A DNA stretch of 64,000 nucleotides from Alcanivoracaceae bacterium (GCA_029212745.1 JARGOL010000001.1:1-64000), one strand, 5' to 3'; shown: positions 26,330 through 35,194, counted from the first letter of the stretch. Notes: generated by a model not told the origin, from the letters alone. Numbers and translations are program-made.

Positions 26330-27427
26330 TCAGAACTTGTGTTCAAGACCGACCGAGGCAATATCCAGCTCTGCCGTGGGCTGGAAGCGGCTGGCTGGTT
26401 CAATCTCCACCATGCCGTAGTAGCCATACAGTTTGGACATCTTGCCCAGGGCGAAATCAACGCCCACAGACGTGGACAGTGCCTTGGCATCCGCCGGGCT
26501 GTCCCCGTGCGTACGCTGATGTTGCGCCTTGAACGTGAAGCGCTCCACCGTCAATGCACCGCTGACCAGGGCAGTGTCCTCTTCACCGGCAAAACCGGTA
26601 ACCGGATCACGGTCGTTTTCCTCGGCCCGCTGGTACAACGCGCCCAGCTGCACATCACCGACCTTCAATCCAAGCGCCACGCGGGCAATATCAATGGTGT
26701 CGGTTTTGCCGGCCGGGTTGTCCGCATCGCCCAGCACCAGGTCGTCCAGCTGGTTGCGGCTGATGGCGGCGGCGGCATACAACCCGCCCTTGTCATAGAC
26801 CACAGACGCGGAAACGGTGTCTGCCAGGGTGTTCTCGTTCTGCTGGTCTCCTGGCACGTCAAAATCATCCTGGTTCTCGTTGGCGATGCCCGCCACATTC
26901 ACCACCAGAGCGTCGGCTATCTCTGGCGTGCTGTACTGGATGATGTTGCTGAACCGGTCCTGGCCCACCATCAATTCACCCATGTCAGTGGCATAATCAT
27001 TGAACTGGTCCACCGGGCCTTCGGATTTCTTGAACGGACTGTTGAAACGGCCCGCCTTGAGCTCACCAAAGCTGCCACGCAGACCGGCGTAAATATCGCG
27101 CTGGGAAAACTCACGGCCATTACTGTTGGCCCCGTCATCCACAGCAATCTGGTACTCAGCCTTGTAGAAGCCCTGCAAGCCACCCACCTCAAGATCCAGG
27201 TCGCCTTTTACCCCGAGCCGGGATGCATAGGATGTAAGCGCCCAGGTAGCTGTCCGGTCAGCCAGTAGCGGTGGAACGTTGAACAACGGCACGCCGTTTT
27301 CGTCTTGGGCCGAAACATGCTCGGCCGCCACGTTGACCTTGCCGTAAAGCTTGACGCCCTGCGCCTGAACCATGGCCGGCACGGCCATGGCAGCCAGTGT
27401 CACGCCAAAGAGTGCTGCCTTCTTCAT
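26330..27427 (-). CDS. Gram-negative general porin (Porin_4 type), first paralogue
   Basis: A 365-residue outer membrane beta-barrel with a signal peptide ending AMVQAQG. The mature start GVKLYGKVNVAAEH, the SRLGVKGDLDLEVGGLQGFYKAEYQ block, the loop-3-like GRFNSPFKKSEGPVDQFNDY, and the terminal strand ending HKF with C-terminal Phe are all typical of trimeric porins. Alternating polar and hydrophobic strands continue throughout. It forms a diffusion pore for small solutes. It shares architecture and motifs with the next porin gene, so the two are tandem paralogues. A Pho-box-like repeat lies upstream, which suggests phosphate-starvation control. Confidence 0.88.
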   Translation of the reverse strand: MKKAALFGVTLAAMAVPAMVQAQGVKLYGKVNVAAEHVSAQDENGVPLFNVPPLLADRTATWALTSYASRLGVKGDLDLEVGGLQGFYKAEYQIAVDDGANSNGREFSQRDIYAGLRGSFGELKAGRFNSPFKKSEGPVDQFNDYATDMGELMVGQDRFSNIIQYSTPEIADALVVNVAGIANENQDDFDVPGDQQNENTLADTVSASVVYDKGGLYAAAAISRNQLDDLVLGDADNPAGKTDTIDIARVALGLKVGDVQLGALYQRAEENDRDPVTGFAGEEDTALVSGALTVERFTFKAQHQRTHGDSPADAKALSTSVGVDFALGKMSKLYGYYGMVEIEPASRFQPTAELDIASVGLEHKF

Positions 27428-27468
27428 ATCCCCGATCCTCTCGTCCTTCCCATTAAACGCAACTGACA

Positions 27469-27492
27469 GCAGTCACCTCTGGGGGTGACTGC
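27469..27492. promoter_or_regulatory. Inverted repeat upstream of the first porin gene
   Basis: GCAGTCACC (27469-27477) and GGTGACTGC (27484-27492) are perfect 9-bp arms around a 6-base loop. It lies about 42 bases before the porin ATG and just downstream of the Pho-box-like repeat. There is no T run, so it is more likely an mRNA leader hairpin or an operator than a terminator. Confidence 0.5.
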
Positions 27493-27504
27493 GGACACCA
27501 ATAT

Positions 27505-27522
27505 ATGACAGTAGGATGACAA
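27505..27522 (-). promoter_or_regulatory. Pho-box-like direct repeat before the first porin gene
   Basis: On the minus strand the sequence reads TTGTCAT-CCTA-CTGTCAT: two 7-mers separated by four bases, matching the PhoB consensus CTGTCAT-N4-CTGTCAT at 13 of 14 repeat positions. It lies 78-95 bases before the porin start, on the coding strand. No convincing -10 box is placed 10-11 bases downstream, so the exact promoter is unsettled. Confidence 0.55.
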
Positions 27523-27542
27523 TTTGCAGCCCTTTGGGCAGA

Positions 27543-27568
27543 CAAAAAAAGCCCACCGGAGGTGGGCT
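27543..27568 (-). terminator. Rho-independent terminator of the second porin gene
   Basis: On the minus strand AGCCCACC, loop TCC, GGTGGGCT is followed by seven T residues (plus-strand A run at 27544-27550). It lies about 80 bases after the stop of the upstream porin gene. Confidence 0.85.
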
Positions 27569-27650
27569 GACAAGCTGTCACTTGCGTCGAGGAAAAGTCG
27601 GGGGCACGGCGTCCTGCCGGAACCCCCTTGTCGGACGGGTTTGCCGTGGT

Positions 27651-28814
27651 TCAGAACTTGTGCTCGAAACCAAAGCCGAGGGTCGTGTCAGACAGAGTCT
27701 TCTTCGCCGTCAGCGGGTTGATGGCATTGATGCCGTCCTGTGTCAGGCCGGTGTCGGCTTCCACTTCGGCGTAGTAGGCGTAAACCTTGGAGGCCTTGGC
27801 CATCTTGTAGTCCACACCGAACGCGGTCAGCGTCAGGGAAGGATCGTCAGACAGCTCGCGCGGGTTGTTGTTCAGCGCGTCTTCTTTCAGCAGCTGGCTG
27901 GATTCGGTCATGCCGTACTGGGCCTTGAACTTCCAGCGATCCATCTTGAAGGCACCGCTGAGGACGGTGGAGGTTTCTTCACCCGCTTTCACGATGGTCG
28001 GGAAGCCGCTCTTGTCGTCATCGGTCTCTTCTGCAGTCTGGTGCAGCAGGCCGAGCTCAAAAGCGTCGGTCTTGTAGGCAAGAACCAGGCGCAGGATGTC
28101 CACCGGCGCACCGGCGGTATCATCGATGATAAGGGTCTTGTCATCGTTGTTCTTGTCCATGGCCAGTGCAGCATACAAACCGCCCTGCTCGAACACGGCA
28201 GAGATGGAGGTCTTGTCGGCCAGGCCGTTGTCGTTCTTGGCCTTGTTGTCCAGCCCGCCATTCAGGTCATCGTTTTCTGCCGGCATGATGGCGATGTTCA
28301 GGGTAACCATATCAGCCAGTTTGGGCGTGCTGTACTGGATGATGTTGCTGGCACGGGTCTCACCACGCAGGATCGTCTTGATATCACCGTCGATATCGTT
28401 GAACTGGTCGATCTTGCCCTGGGAGGTCTTCAGCGGGGTGTCGAAGTTACCCGCCATGATGGTACCGAAACCACCCTTGAAACCACCGAAGATGTTGCGC
28501 TGCTTGAACACAGCGTTGCCGTCATCAACAGCAATCTCGTACTCGAGCTTGTAGATGGCGGTCAGGTTGGCCACGTCCAGGTCGAAGTCACCCTTGACGC
28601 CGAGGCGGGAGGCGTTTGAATCAAGCTGCCAGCGGTCCTGGCTGGCTTCCTTGAGCGCATCAACAGCGAGCGTGTCATCGTACTCGGACAGCTCCGGCTC
28701 ATACTGCTCCAGAGACACGTTTACCTTACCGTAGACCTTCGGGCCGTCAGCCAGCGCGGCACCAGGAAAAGCGATTGCGGCCCCCACAGCCATAGCAAGC
28801 AGTTTCTTGTTCAT
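27651..28814 (-). CDS. Gram-negative general porin (Porin_4 type), second paralogue
   Basis: A 387-residue outer membrane porin. The signal peptide ends GAALADG, and the mature protein begins PKVYGKVNVSLEQY. SRLGVKGDFDLDVANLTAIYKLEYE and GNFDTPLKTSQGKIDQFND align with the same blocks of the neighbouring porin, and it likewise ends in HKF. It is strongly acidic (many Asp/Glu). GAGGAG nine bases before the second ATG decides the start at MNKKLL; the first ATG at 28823 lies directly on the ribosome site. Three Pho-box-like 7-mers precede it. Confidence 0.88.
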   Translation of the reverse strand: MNKKLLAMAVGAAIAFPGAALADGPKVYGKVNVSLEQYEPELSEYDDTLAVDALKEASQDRWQLDSNASRLGVKGDFDLDVANLTAIYKLEYEIAVDDGNAVFKQRNIFGGFKGGFGTIMAGNFDTPLKTSQGKIDQFNDIDGDIKTILRGETRASNIIQYSTPKLADMVTLNIAIMPAENDDLNGGLDNKAKNDNGLADKTSISAVFEQGGLYAALAMDKNNDDKTLIIDDTAGAPVDILRLVLAYKTDAFELGLLHQTAEETDDDKSGFPTIVKAGEETSTVLSGAFKMDRWKFKAQYGMTESSQLLKEDALNNNPRELSDDPSLTLTAFGVDYKMAKASKVYAYYAEVEADTGLTQDGINAINPLTAKKTLSDTTLGFGFEHKF

Positions 28815-28849
28815 GTCGAACATCTCCTCAATTAAGCAACGATTTGCGA

Positions 28850-28878
28850 GTAACAGCTTTATGACGCGCTTGTGACAG
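28850..28878 (-). promoter_or_regulatory. Triple Pho-box-like repeat before the second porin gene
   Basis: On the minus strand CTGTCAC, GCGTCAT and CTGTTAC follow each other with 4-base spacers, an exact 11-bp period, as in multi-unit PhoB sites. Matches to CTGTCAT are 6, 5 and 5 of 7. A CTTAAT box about 13 bases downstream could be the -10. A further perfect CTGTCAT with a poor partner lies at 28938-28955. Confidence 0.5.
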
Positions 28879-28970
28879 CGCCGCCGATCTGTTGAGGGGA
28901 GTATGTTCGGGAGGGGTTACCGAAAAGTTGCGCCAGTGTGAAGTTTATATGACAGGCCCGAATGCCGGAC

Positions 28971-29768
28971 TCAGCGCCGTTCCTGCGCTTTCGCCGCACG
29001 CCACAGGGCCTCCAGCTGGTCCGCATCAAGCGTGTCCAGGGCGGTGTCATCAGCGCGCGCCAGGGCTTCCATGTGCCCGAAACGCTGGCGGAACTTGGCA
29101 CTGGCCCGGCGCAGGGCCAGCTCCGGATCCACTTTCAGGTGGCGGGACAGGTTGACCACGGTGAACAGCACATCGCCCAGCTCATCCTCCACGGCGGCCC
29201 GATCCTGTGCCGCCATGGCCTGCGCCAGCTCATCCACCTCGCTGCGCACCTGGTCGAGCACGGGCGCCGTCTCTGGCCAGTCAAAGCCGACCCGCGCCGC
29301 TTTCTTCTGCAGCTTGGCAGCCCGTTGCAGGGCCGGCATGCCGGCCGGCACACCGTCCAGCGCCGAGTCATACGCCCTGCCCTTGTGTACGCGCTCCTCG
29401 GCCTTTATCCGTTCCCAGGTCTGTTTGATGGCACCGATATCGGCACCCTGCTGGTCACCGAAGACATGGGGGTGACGCCGCACCATCTTGTCGTTCAGGG
29501 TGCGCACCACATCAGAAAAATCGAACAGGCCCTGCTCGCTGGCCATCTGGCTGTGGAAGATCACCTGCAACAGCAGATCGCCGAGCTCCTCGCGCAGCTC
29601 AGGATAGTCACGCTCGGCAATGGCCTGCGCTACCTCGAAGGCCTCTTCCACGGTATAGGGCGCCACAGTGTCAAACGTCTGCTGCAGATCCCACTGGCAG
29701 CCGCCATCCGGATCACGCAAGCGCGCCATGATCTCGATGAGGGCATGAATCGGGTGATCGTCAGACAC
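28971..29768 (-). CDS. mazG: Nucleoside triphosphate pyrophosphohydrolase MazG
   Basis: About 265 residues with two MazG (all-alpha NTP pyrophosphatase) repeats. The first has MARLRDPDGGCQWDLQQTFDTVAPYTVEEAFEV and ELREELGDLLLQVIFHSQMA; the second has AVEDELGDVLFTVVNLSRHL, with the metal-binding ExxED-type helices. It hydrolyses NTPs to NMP plus pyrophosphate and lowers ppGpp in E. coli. The start is taken as the GTG at 29768 because GGAGG sits six bases before it, inside the longer open frame. It follows relA by a short gap, the usual relA-mazG order. Confidence 0.93.
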   Translation of the reverse strand: MSDDHPIHALIEIMARLRDPDGGCQWDLQQTFDTVAPYTVEEAFEVAQAIAERDYPELREELGDLLLQVIFHSQMASEQGLFDFSDVVRTLNDKMVRRHPHVFGDQQGADIGAIKQTWERIKAEERVHKGRAYDSALDGVPAGMPALQRAAKLQKKAARVGFDWPETAPVLDQVRSEVDELAQAMAAQDRAAVEDELGDVLFTVVNLSRHLKVDPELALRRASAKFRQRFGHMEALARADDTALDTLDADQLEALWRAAKAQERR

Positions 29769-29803
29769 GGCAACCTCCACTCAGGCCCGGCCTTGCAGCC
29801 GGC

Positions 29804-32053
29804 CTATTTCTTGTAACGACGCACTTCCAGCACACCCGGTAACTGATCCATACGCGCCAGCAGCTTGCCCAGGTTGCCGAGCGAGGATATTTCCGCCGTC
29901 ACCAGCATGGTGGCGGTATTGTCGTCGGGGTGGGATTCGGTATGCACCGCAGTGACATTGACGCGCTCGTTGGCCAGTACCGAGAGCAGGTCACGCAGCA
30001 GGCCGGGCCGGTCCCAGGCACGCATGAAAATGTCCACCGGGTAGGTAATCCGGTGGGCGTGCCCCCAGCTGACCTCGATAACCCGCTCCGGATCGTCCGC
30101 CTGCATGGCCAGCAGGTTGGTACAGTTGGCGCGGTGTACCGTCACGCCCCGCCCGACGGTGATATAGCCCATGATCTGGTCACCGGGAATGGGCTGGCAA
30201 CAGGCCGCAATATGGGTCATCAGGTTGCCGACACCCTCAATGGTGATGTCAGCATCGGTCTGGGCACCATGGCGACCGGTGGACGGCGCACTCAGGGCAA
30301 GCTCATGCTGGCTCTGGCTCGGACTGAACAGCTCCTGCGCCTGGTTCATGACCTGGCCGATACGAAGATCACCGGCACCCAGCGCCGCCAGCACATCCTC
30401 ACCGGCATGCAGGTTGAACCGGGGTGCGAGGGCATCCAGGTCCACCCGGTCCAGCGCCAGCCGTGACATTTCCCGGTCCAGCATCTGCCGGCCCTGGATC
30501 ACGTGTGCATCCCTGTCCTGGCGCTTGAACCATTGCTGGATGCGCGCCCGCGCCGAGGACGTCTTGACGTAACCCAGGCTGGGCGTGAGCCAGTCCCGCG
30601 ACGGCCCCCCTTCACGGGTGGTCAGGATTTCTACCTGCTCGCCGGTCTTGAGCACATAGTTGAGCGGCACAATATGGCCATTCACCTTGGCGCCGCGGCA
30701 GCGGTGTCCCACTTCGGTGTGGATATGGTAGGCAAAATCCACCGGCGTCGAGCCGGATTCCAGGTCGACGATGTGGCCTTCCGGGGTGAATACGTAAATC
30801 CGCTCGCCCCGCTCCGGGCTGCGGAAGTCTTCCACCATGTTGTCGAGCCCGGCTTCGCCAAGCTCGTCATGCCATTCCAGCACCTGGCGCAGCCAGGCAA
30901 TCTTCTGTTCGTAATCCTCACCACGTTTGCCGCGTTTGCCGCCTTCCTTGTAGCGCCAGTGGGCGCAGACACCCAGCTCGGCATCATCGTGCATGTCGAA
31001 CGTGCGGATCTGCACCTCGAGCATCTTGCGGCCCGGCCCGACCACAGCAGTGTGCAGGCTGCGGTAGCCGTTTTCCTTGGGCGAGGCAATGTAATCGTCA
31101 AATTCCTTCGGCACGTGCTGCCACAGGGAATGCACGATGCCCAGGGCGGCATAACAGTCACGCACCTCGGGCACCAGCACACGCACAGCGCGCACGTCGT
31201 ACACTTCGTAGAAATCCAGGTGCTTGCGCTGCATCTTTCGCCAGATGCTGTAGATGTGCTTGGCCCGGCCATGGACGTCAGCACCATGAATGCCATGCCG
31301 TTCGAGCAGTGCCTTCAGCTCGCCAATGACTTCCTCGATCCAGCCCTCCCGGTCGAGGCGTTTCTCGTCCAGCAGCCCGGCGATCTTCTTGTAGGCGCCC
31401 GGTTGCAGGTAGCGGAAGGACAGGTCCTCCAGCTCCCACTTGAGCTGGCCAACGCCGAGACGATGCGCCAGCGGTGCATAGATATCAAAGACTTCGCGTG
31501 CCACTTTCTCGCGGCGTGCTTCGTCATCATCTTTCACCGCCCGGATGATGACGGTACGTTCCGCCAGTTTGACCAGTGCCACCCGGACGTCATCCACCAT
31601 GGCCACCAGCATGCGCCGGACGTTATCGAGCTGGCCTTCCTGCTGGCCGAACAGGGCCTTGCGGGTCGGGTTGAGTACCGTAGAGATGGCCGCCATGCGC
31701 AGCACGCCTTCCACCAGCTGCGCCGTGGTGGCGTCAAAGGAGGCCACCACCTCCTCCAGGGGCAGATGCCCTTCCCTCACTGCCCGGTACAGCATGGCAG
31801 CGGGCAGCGCCTCGCCATCCACGCGCAGCTCGGCAAGGATGTCCACCATCTGCCGGCCAATCTGGAAACAGCCAAGGCCATAGGGCCAGCGCCGTCCGGC
31901 GTCATGGGATTCCTGCTCACAGCCCTTGGCCACCTGGCAGGCAAGACGCAACTGGTCCGGGTCGGCATGGCAGCGATCGGACACAGCCTGGACCCAGGCG
32001 TCGAGATCGTCACCCAGCTGTTCTTCTGTCTGTTGCCTTCTGACTGTAACCAT
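29804..32053 (-). CDS. relA: GTP pyrophosphokinase RelA
   Basis: A 749-residue (p)ppGpp synthetase of the stringent response. The N-terminal hydrolase-like domain lacks the HD-x-x-ED residues (LYRAVREGHLPLEEV), as in true RelA. The synthetase domain contains EFDDYIASPKENGYRSLHT with the RelA-type ExDD motif. Then come TGS (IYVFTPEGHIVDLESGSTPVDFAY in outline, near 405-465), a Cys-containing RIS/zinc region (CCQPIPGDQIMGY) and a C-terminal ACT domain. It senses uncharged tRNA on ribosomes. Its ATG overlaps the rlmD stop by one base (TGATG). Confidence 0.96.
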   Translation of the reverse strand: MVTVRRQQTEEQLGDDLDAWVQAVSDRCHADPDQLRLACQVAKGCEQESHDAGRRWPYGLGCFQIGRQMVDILAELRVDGEALPAAMLYRAVREGHLPLEEVVASFDATTAQLVEGVLRMAAISTVLNPTRKALFGQQEGQLDNVRRMLVAMVDDVRVALVKLAERTVIIRAVKDDDEARREKVAREVFDIYAPLAHRLGVGQLKWELEDLSFRYLQPGAYKKIAGLLDEKRLDREGWIEEVIGELKALLERHGIHGADVHGRAKHIYSIWRKMQRKHLDFYEVYDVRAVRVLVPEVRDCYAALGIVHSLWQHVPKEFDDYIASPKENGYRSLHTAVVGPGRKMLEVQIRTFDMHDDAELGVCAHWRYKEGGKRGKRGEDYEQKIAWLRQVLEWHDELGEAGLDNMVEDFRSPERGERIYVFTPEGHIVDLESGSTPVDFAYHIHTEVGHRCRGAKVNGHIVPLNYVLKTGEQVEILTTREGGPSRDWLTPSLGYVKTSSARARIQQWFKRQDRDAHVIQGRQMLDREMSRLALDRVDLDALAPRFNLHAGEDVLAALGAGDLRIGQVMNQAQELFSPSQSQHELALSAPSTGRHGAQTDADITIEGVGNLMTHIAACCQPIPGDQIMGYITVGRGVTVHRANCTNLLAMQADDPERVIEVSWGHAHRITYPVDIFMRAWDRPGLLRDLLSVLANERVNVTAVHTESHPDDNTATMLVTAEISSLGNLGKLLARMDQLPGVLEVRRYKK

Positions 32054-33378
32054 CAGCGCTCAAACAATGCGATTGATTCCACGTGGGTCGTATGCGGAAA
32101 CATGTCCATGACCCCCGCCTTTACCAGCCGGTATCCCTGCTTTACCAGCTCACCGGCATCGCGCGCCAGTGTCGCCGGGTTGCAGGACACATAGACCACC
32201 TTCTGCGGTGCCAGTTCGCCGATCAGCGGCATGATTTCCAGCGCGCCGGTACGCGGCGGGTCAATCAGCACCCGGTCCCACTGCTCCCTGCCCCAGGGCT
32301 GGGCACTGGCGTCACTGGTCAGGTCCCAGGCATGGAAATCGACATTGTCGAGGCCGTTACGCGCGGCATTCTCGTAACCGCGACGCACCATGGCCGCACT
32401 GCCCTCGACACCCACCACACGCGCAGCGCGCCGGGCCGCCGGCAGGGTGAAATTGCCCAGTCCGCAGAACAGGTCCAGAACCCGATGATGGGGCTCGATA
32501 TCGAGCATATCCAGTGCCAGGGGCACCATGTCGCGATTGATCCGGCCATTGACCTGGGTGAAATCCATGGGATGGAAGGCCAGCGTCAGGTCGTCGCCCG
32601 CGTGGCTGTACGTCAGGCGCTCCTCGCCCGTCTGCGGCCAGATCCGGTGCACGGTGTCATCACCACCAGGCTGCAGGTAGCAATGCCAGCCCTGGGCCTG
32701 GCAGAAACCGGAAACGGTCTCCAGGTCCCCCGGCGGCAGCGGATCGAGGTGACGGAATACCAGGGCGATGTCGTCATCGCCGGCGGCAACTTCGATCTGC
32801 GGGATGCGCCGTTTGCTCTCCAGGCCATCAATCATGTCAGCGATGGCAGACAGTTTGTGTCCGACTTCCGGGATCAGGACCTCGCAGCGCTGCAGCAGCG
32901 CCAGGAACCCGCTGCGCTTTTCGCGAAAGCCCACCAGCGTCATGCCCTTGGCTTCCACATACTTGACCCCCAGCCGCGCCTTGGCCCGGTAGCCGGTGAC
33001 GGGCCCGGTCAGCGCTGGCAGCCACTGTTCGGGTGTGAGGGCGCCGAAATGGGCCAGCTGCTCCTCCAGCACCGCCTGCTTGCGGCGTATCTGCGCCTCC
33101 GGGTGCATGTGCTGCAGGCTGCAGCCACCACAGATGCCGGCATGGGCGCACGGCGGCGTGGTGCGCTCGGGGGACGCGCTGACGATTTCCTCTGCCCGGC
33201 CCTCGTCAAACTTGCGTCGCGTCCAGGTGTAGCGAAACCGCACCTGTTCGCCGGCAAGGGCGTTGTCGATGAAGGTGGTCTTGCCATCCAGTCGGGCGAC
33301 ACCGCGGCCATCGTGGCTCAGGGCTTCGATGGTGGCATCAAACAGGCCTTCCGGCAGGCGTTTCTTGCGCCGGCTCAC
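32053..33378 (-). CDS. rlmD: 23S rRNA (uracil(1939)-C(5))-methyltransferase RlmD
   Basis: A 441-residue enzyme with an N-terminal TRAM RNA-binding domain, then the 4Fe-4S cysteines in CAHAGICGGCSLQHM plus a later Cys (QRCEVL). The methyltransferase domain has VLDLFCGLGNFTLPAAR, DPPRTGAL, and VSCNPATLARD with the nucleophilic Cys. It makes m5U1939 in 23S rRNA. It overlaps the exonuclease gene by four bases upstream and relA by one downstream, in the Pseudomonas-like order cysM-rlmD-relA-mazG. Confidence 0.95.
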   Translation of the reverse strand: MSRRKKRLPEGLFDATIEALSHDGRGVARLDGKTTFIDNALAGEQVRFRYTWTRRKFDEGRAEEIVSASPERTTPPCAHAGICGGCSLQHMHPEAQIRRKQAVLEEQLAHFGALTPEQWLPALTGPVTGYRAKARLGVKYVEAKGMTLVGFREKRSGFLALLQRCEVLIPEVGHKLSAIADMIDGLESKRRIPQIEVAAGDDDIALVFRHLDPLPPGDLETVSGFCQAQGWHCYLQPGGDDTVHRIWPQTGEERLTYSHAGDDLTLAFHPMDFTQVNGRINRDMVPLALDMLDIEPHHRVLDLFCGLGNFTLPAARRAARVVGVEGSAAMVRRGYENAARNGLDNVDFHAWDLTSDASAQPWGREQWDRVLIDPPRTGALEIMPLIGELAPQKVVYVSCNPATLARDAGELVKQGYRLVKAGVMDMFPHTTHVESIALFER

Positions 33379-34148
33379 GCAGGCTTCCAGGCAGCGAGGA
33401 ATTCATCGAAATGGGTGCGCTTCTCCGCCGCCAGGTAGTCGCGCAGCAGCTGCACCTCCTCGTCATAGCGCACCGCATCCAGGTGCCCGCGCATGAGCTG
33501 GAAGCGCAGGTACACCAGCCAGGTATTGAGCACGTCGGTTTCACAGTAATCGCGGATGCCCGCCAGGTTGCCGGCCTGGTATTCGTCAAACACCTTGCCG
33601 CCGCTCATGCCCATCTTGCCGGGAAAGCCCAGCAGGGTGGCAATCTGGTCCAGCGGTGCATAGGCCCGGTTGTTGTACATGGCCAGCATGTCCATCAGGT
33701 CCAGGTGGCGCTGGTGGTAACGACTGAGGTAATTGTTCCAGCGGAAGCTCTGGTCTTCCTCGCCGGTTTCCCAGTAGCGCGGCGCACTGATGCCATGCAG
33801 CAGCGCCCGGTAGTGCAGCACCGGCAAATCAAAACCGCCACCGTTCCAGCTCACCAGCTGTGGCGTAAACCGGTCGATGCCGTCATAGAACCGTTCGATC
33901 AGTTCTTTTTCCGTGCTGTCATGCTCACCCAGTGACCAGACCTTGACGCCCTGGGCCGAGCGCAGCACCACGGAGATGGCCACCACCCGGTGCAGGTGCA
34001 GGCGCAGGAACTCATTGCCGGTTTCCTGGCGCCGGATATTGAGCAGCGCGTTGGCACAGTCCTTGTCGTCCAGACCCTGCAGGTCGTAGATACGCCGGCC
34101 GCCGTCCAGGTCGGGAATGGTTTCGATATCAAACACCAGTACGTTCAT
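33375..34148 (-). CDS. Predicted 3'-5' exonuclease related to the DNA polymerase B exonuclease domain
   Basis: A 257-residue DEDD-type nuclease. NVLVFDIETIPDLDGGRRIY at the N-terminus contains exonuclease motif I (D-x-E). LVSWNGGGFDLPVLHYRAL near residue 105 carries motif II, and GIRDYCETDVLNTWLVYLR near 205 carries motif III with the final Asp. This matches the DNA_pol_B_exo2 family, which lacks a polymerase domain. A role in DNA repair is inferred, not shown. It overlaps cysM and rlmD by four bases each. Confidence 0.82.
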   Translation of the reverse strand: MNVLVFDIETIPDLDGGRRIYDLQGLDDKDCANALLNIRRQETGNEFLRLHLHRVVAISVVLRSAQGVKVWSLGEHDSTEKELIERFYDGIDRFTPQLVSWNGGGFDLPVLHYRALLHGISAPRYWETGEEDQSFRWNNYLSRYHQRHLDLMDMLAMYNNRAYAPLDQIATLLGFPGKMGMSGGKVFDEYQAGNLAGIRDYCETDVLNTWLVYLRFQLMRGHLDAVRYDEEVQLLRDYLAAEKRTHFDEFLAAWKPA

Positions 34149-35032
34149 TGGAACACTCCCGTGGACAGGTAACGATCACCGCGGTCACAGATGATGGCAA
34201 CGATCACCGCGTTCTCCAGTTCGGCAGACAGGCGCAAGGCCCCCGCCACAGCCCCCCCGGAGGAGACACCGCAGAAGATACCTTCTTCCCGCGCCAGCGC
34301 ACGCATGGTGTCCTCGGCCGTGGCCTGGTCCATGTCGATCACCCGGTCAACGCGGGAGTCATCGTAGATGGCAGGCAGGTAAGCCTGTGGCCAGCGCCGG
34401 ATACCGGGTATCTGTGAGCCCTCGGTGGGCTGCAGGCCGATGATCTGGATAGCCGGGTTCTTCTCCTTGAGGAACATGGAGGTCCCCATGATGGTGCCGG
34501 TGGTGCCCATGGAGCTGACAAAATGGGTGACCGCGCCGTCGGTGTCGCGCCAGATCTCCGGCCCGGTACCGTGATAGTGCGCCATGGGGTTGTCCGGGTT
34601 GGCAAACTGGTCCAGCACATGGCCCTCGCCGCGGGCCTGCATGGCCTGGGCCAGGTCACGGGCGCCCTCCATGCCCTCCTCGCGCGTCACCTCGATCAGC
34701 TCGGCGCCGTAGGCTCGCATGGCGTCCTTGCGTTCCTGGCTCTGGTTGGCCGGCATGATCAGCTTCATGCGATAGCCACGCATGGCCGCCGCCATCGCCA
34801 GGGCAATACCGGTGTTGCCACTGGTGGCCTCGATCAGCACATCCCCGGGCCGGATCTCGCCGCGGGATTCGGCGCCGCGAATCATGTTCAGCGCCGGACG
34901 GTCCTTCACCGAACCTGCCGGATTGTTGCCCTCCAGCTTCACCAGCACGGTATTGGAGGTCTCCCCCGGCAGGCGCTTGAGGCGCACCAGGGGAGTGTTG
35001 CCGACAGTGTTCTCGATGGTTGCATAGGTCAT
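34145..35032 (-). CDS. cysM: Cysteine synthase B (O-acetylserine sulfhydrylase B)
   Basis: About 295 residues, PLP-dependent. ENTVGNTPLVRLKRLPG at the N-terminus and LEGNNPAGSVKDRPA with the PLP lysine near residue 45 are diagnostic; ATSGNTGIALAMAAAMRGY binds substrate and CGVSSGGAVAGAL binds PLP phosphate. It makes cysteine from O-acetylserine and sulfide, or S-sulfocysteine with thiosulfate. The ATG at 35032 matches family N-termini but has no ribosome site; a TACAAT box lies only eight bases before it, so the message may be leaderless. It is divergent from the hybrid kinase gene. Confidence 0.93.
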   Translation of the reverse strand: MTYATIENTVGNTPLVRLKRLPGETSNTVLVKLEGNNPAGSVKDRPALNMIRGAESRGEIRPGDVLIEATSGNTGIALAMAAAMRGYRMKLIMPANQSQERKDAMRAYGAELIEVTREEGMEGARDLAQAMQARGEGHVLDQFANPDNPMAHYHGTGPEIWRDTDGAVTHFVSSMGTTGTIMGTSMFLKEKNPAIQIIGLQPTEGSQIPGIRRWPQAYLPAIYDDSRVDRVIDMDQATAEDTMRALAREEGIFCGVSSGGAVAGALRLSAELENAVIVAIICDRGDRYLSTGVFQ

Positions 35033-35194
35033 GGCGGCGCATTGTACCCAAAGCCGGTCCCGGGGGGCAGCCACCCGGGCGCTTGTGCGGCATAATGGAC
35101 CTGCCGGCGGTCAAGCCGGCGTGACGCATGGACGCGCAATGACGTGGCCCGGCGCGGACTGACCGCGCCAGCCACGGAACACAGGGGGAATTGT

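Noticed and set aside
27516-28619. 367-codon plus-strand frame opposite the second porin
   Set aside because: Antisense shadow; the porin frame has a signal peptide, ribosome site and C-terminal Phe.
30503-32194. 563-codon plus-strand frame opposite relA
   Set aside because: Antisense shadow of a certain gene, with no domain.
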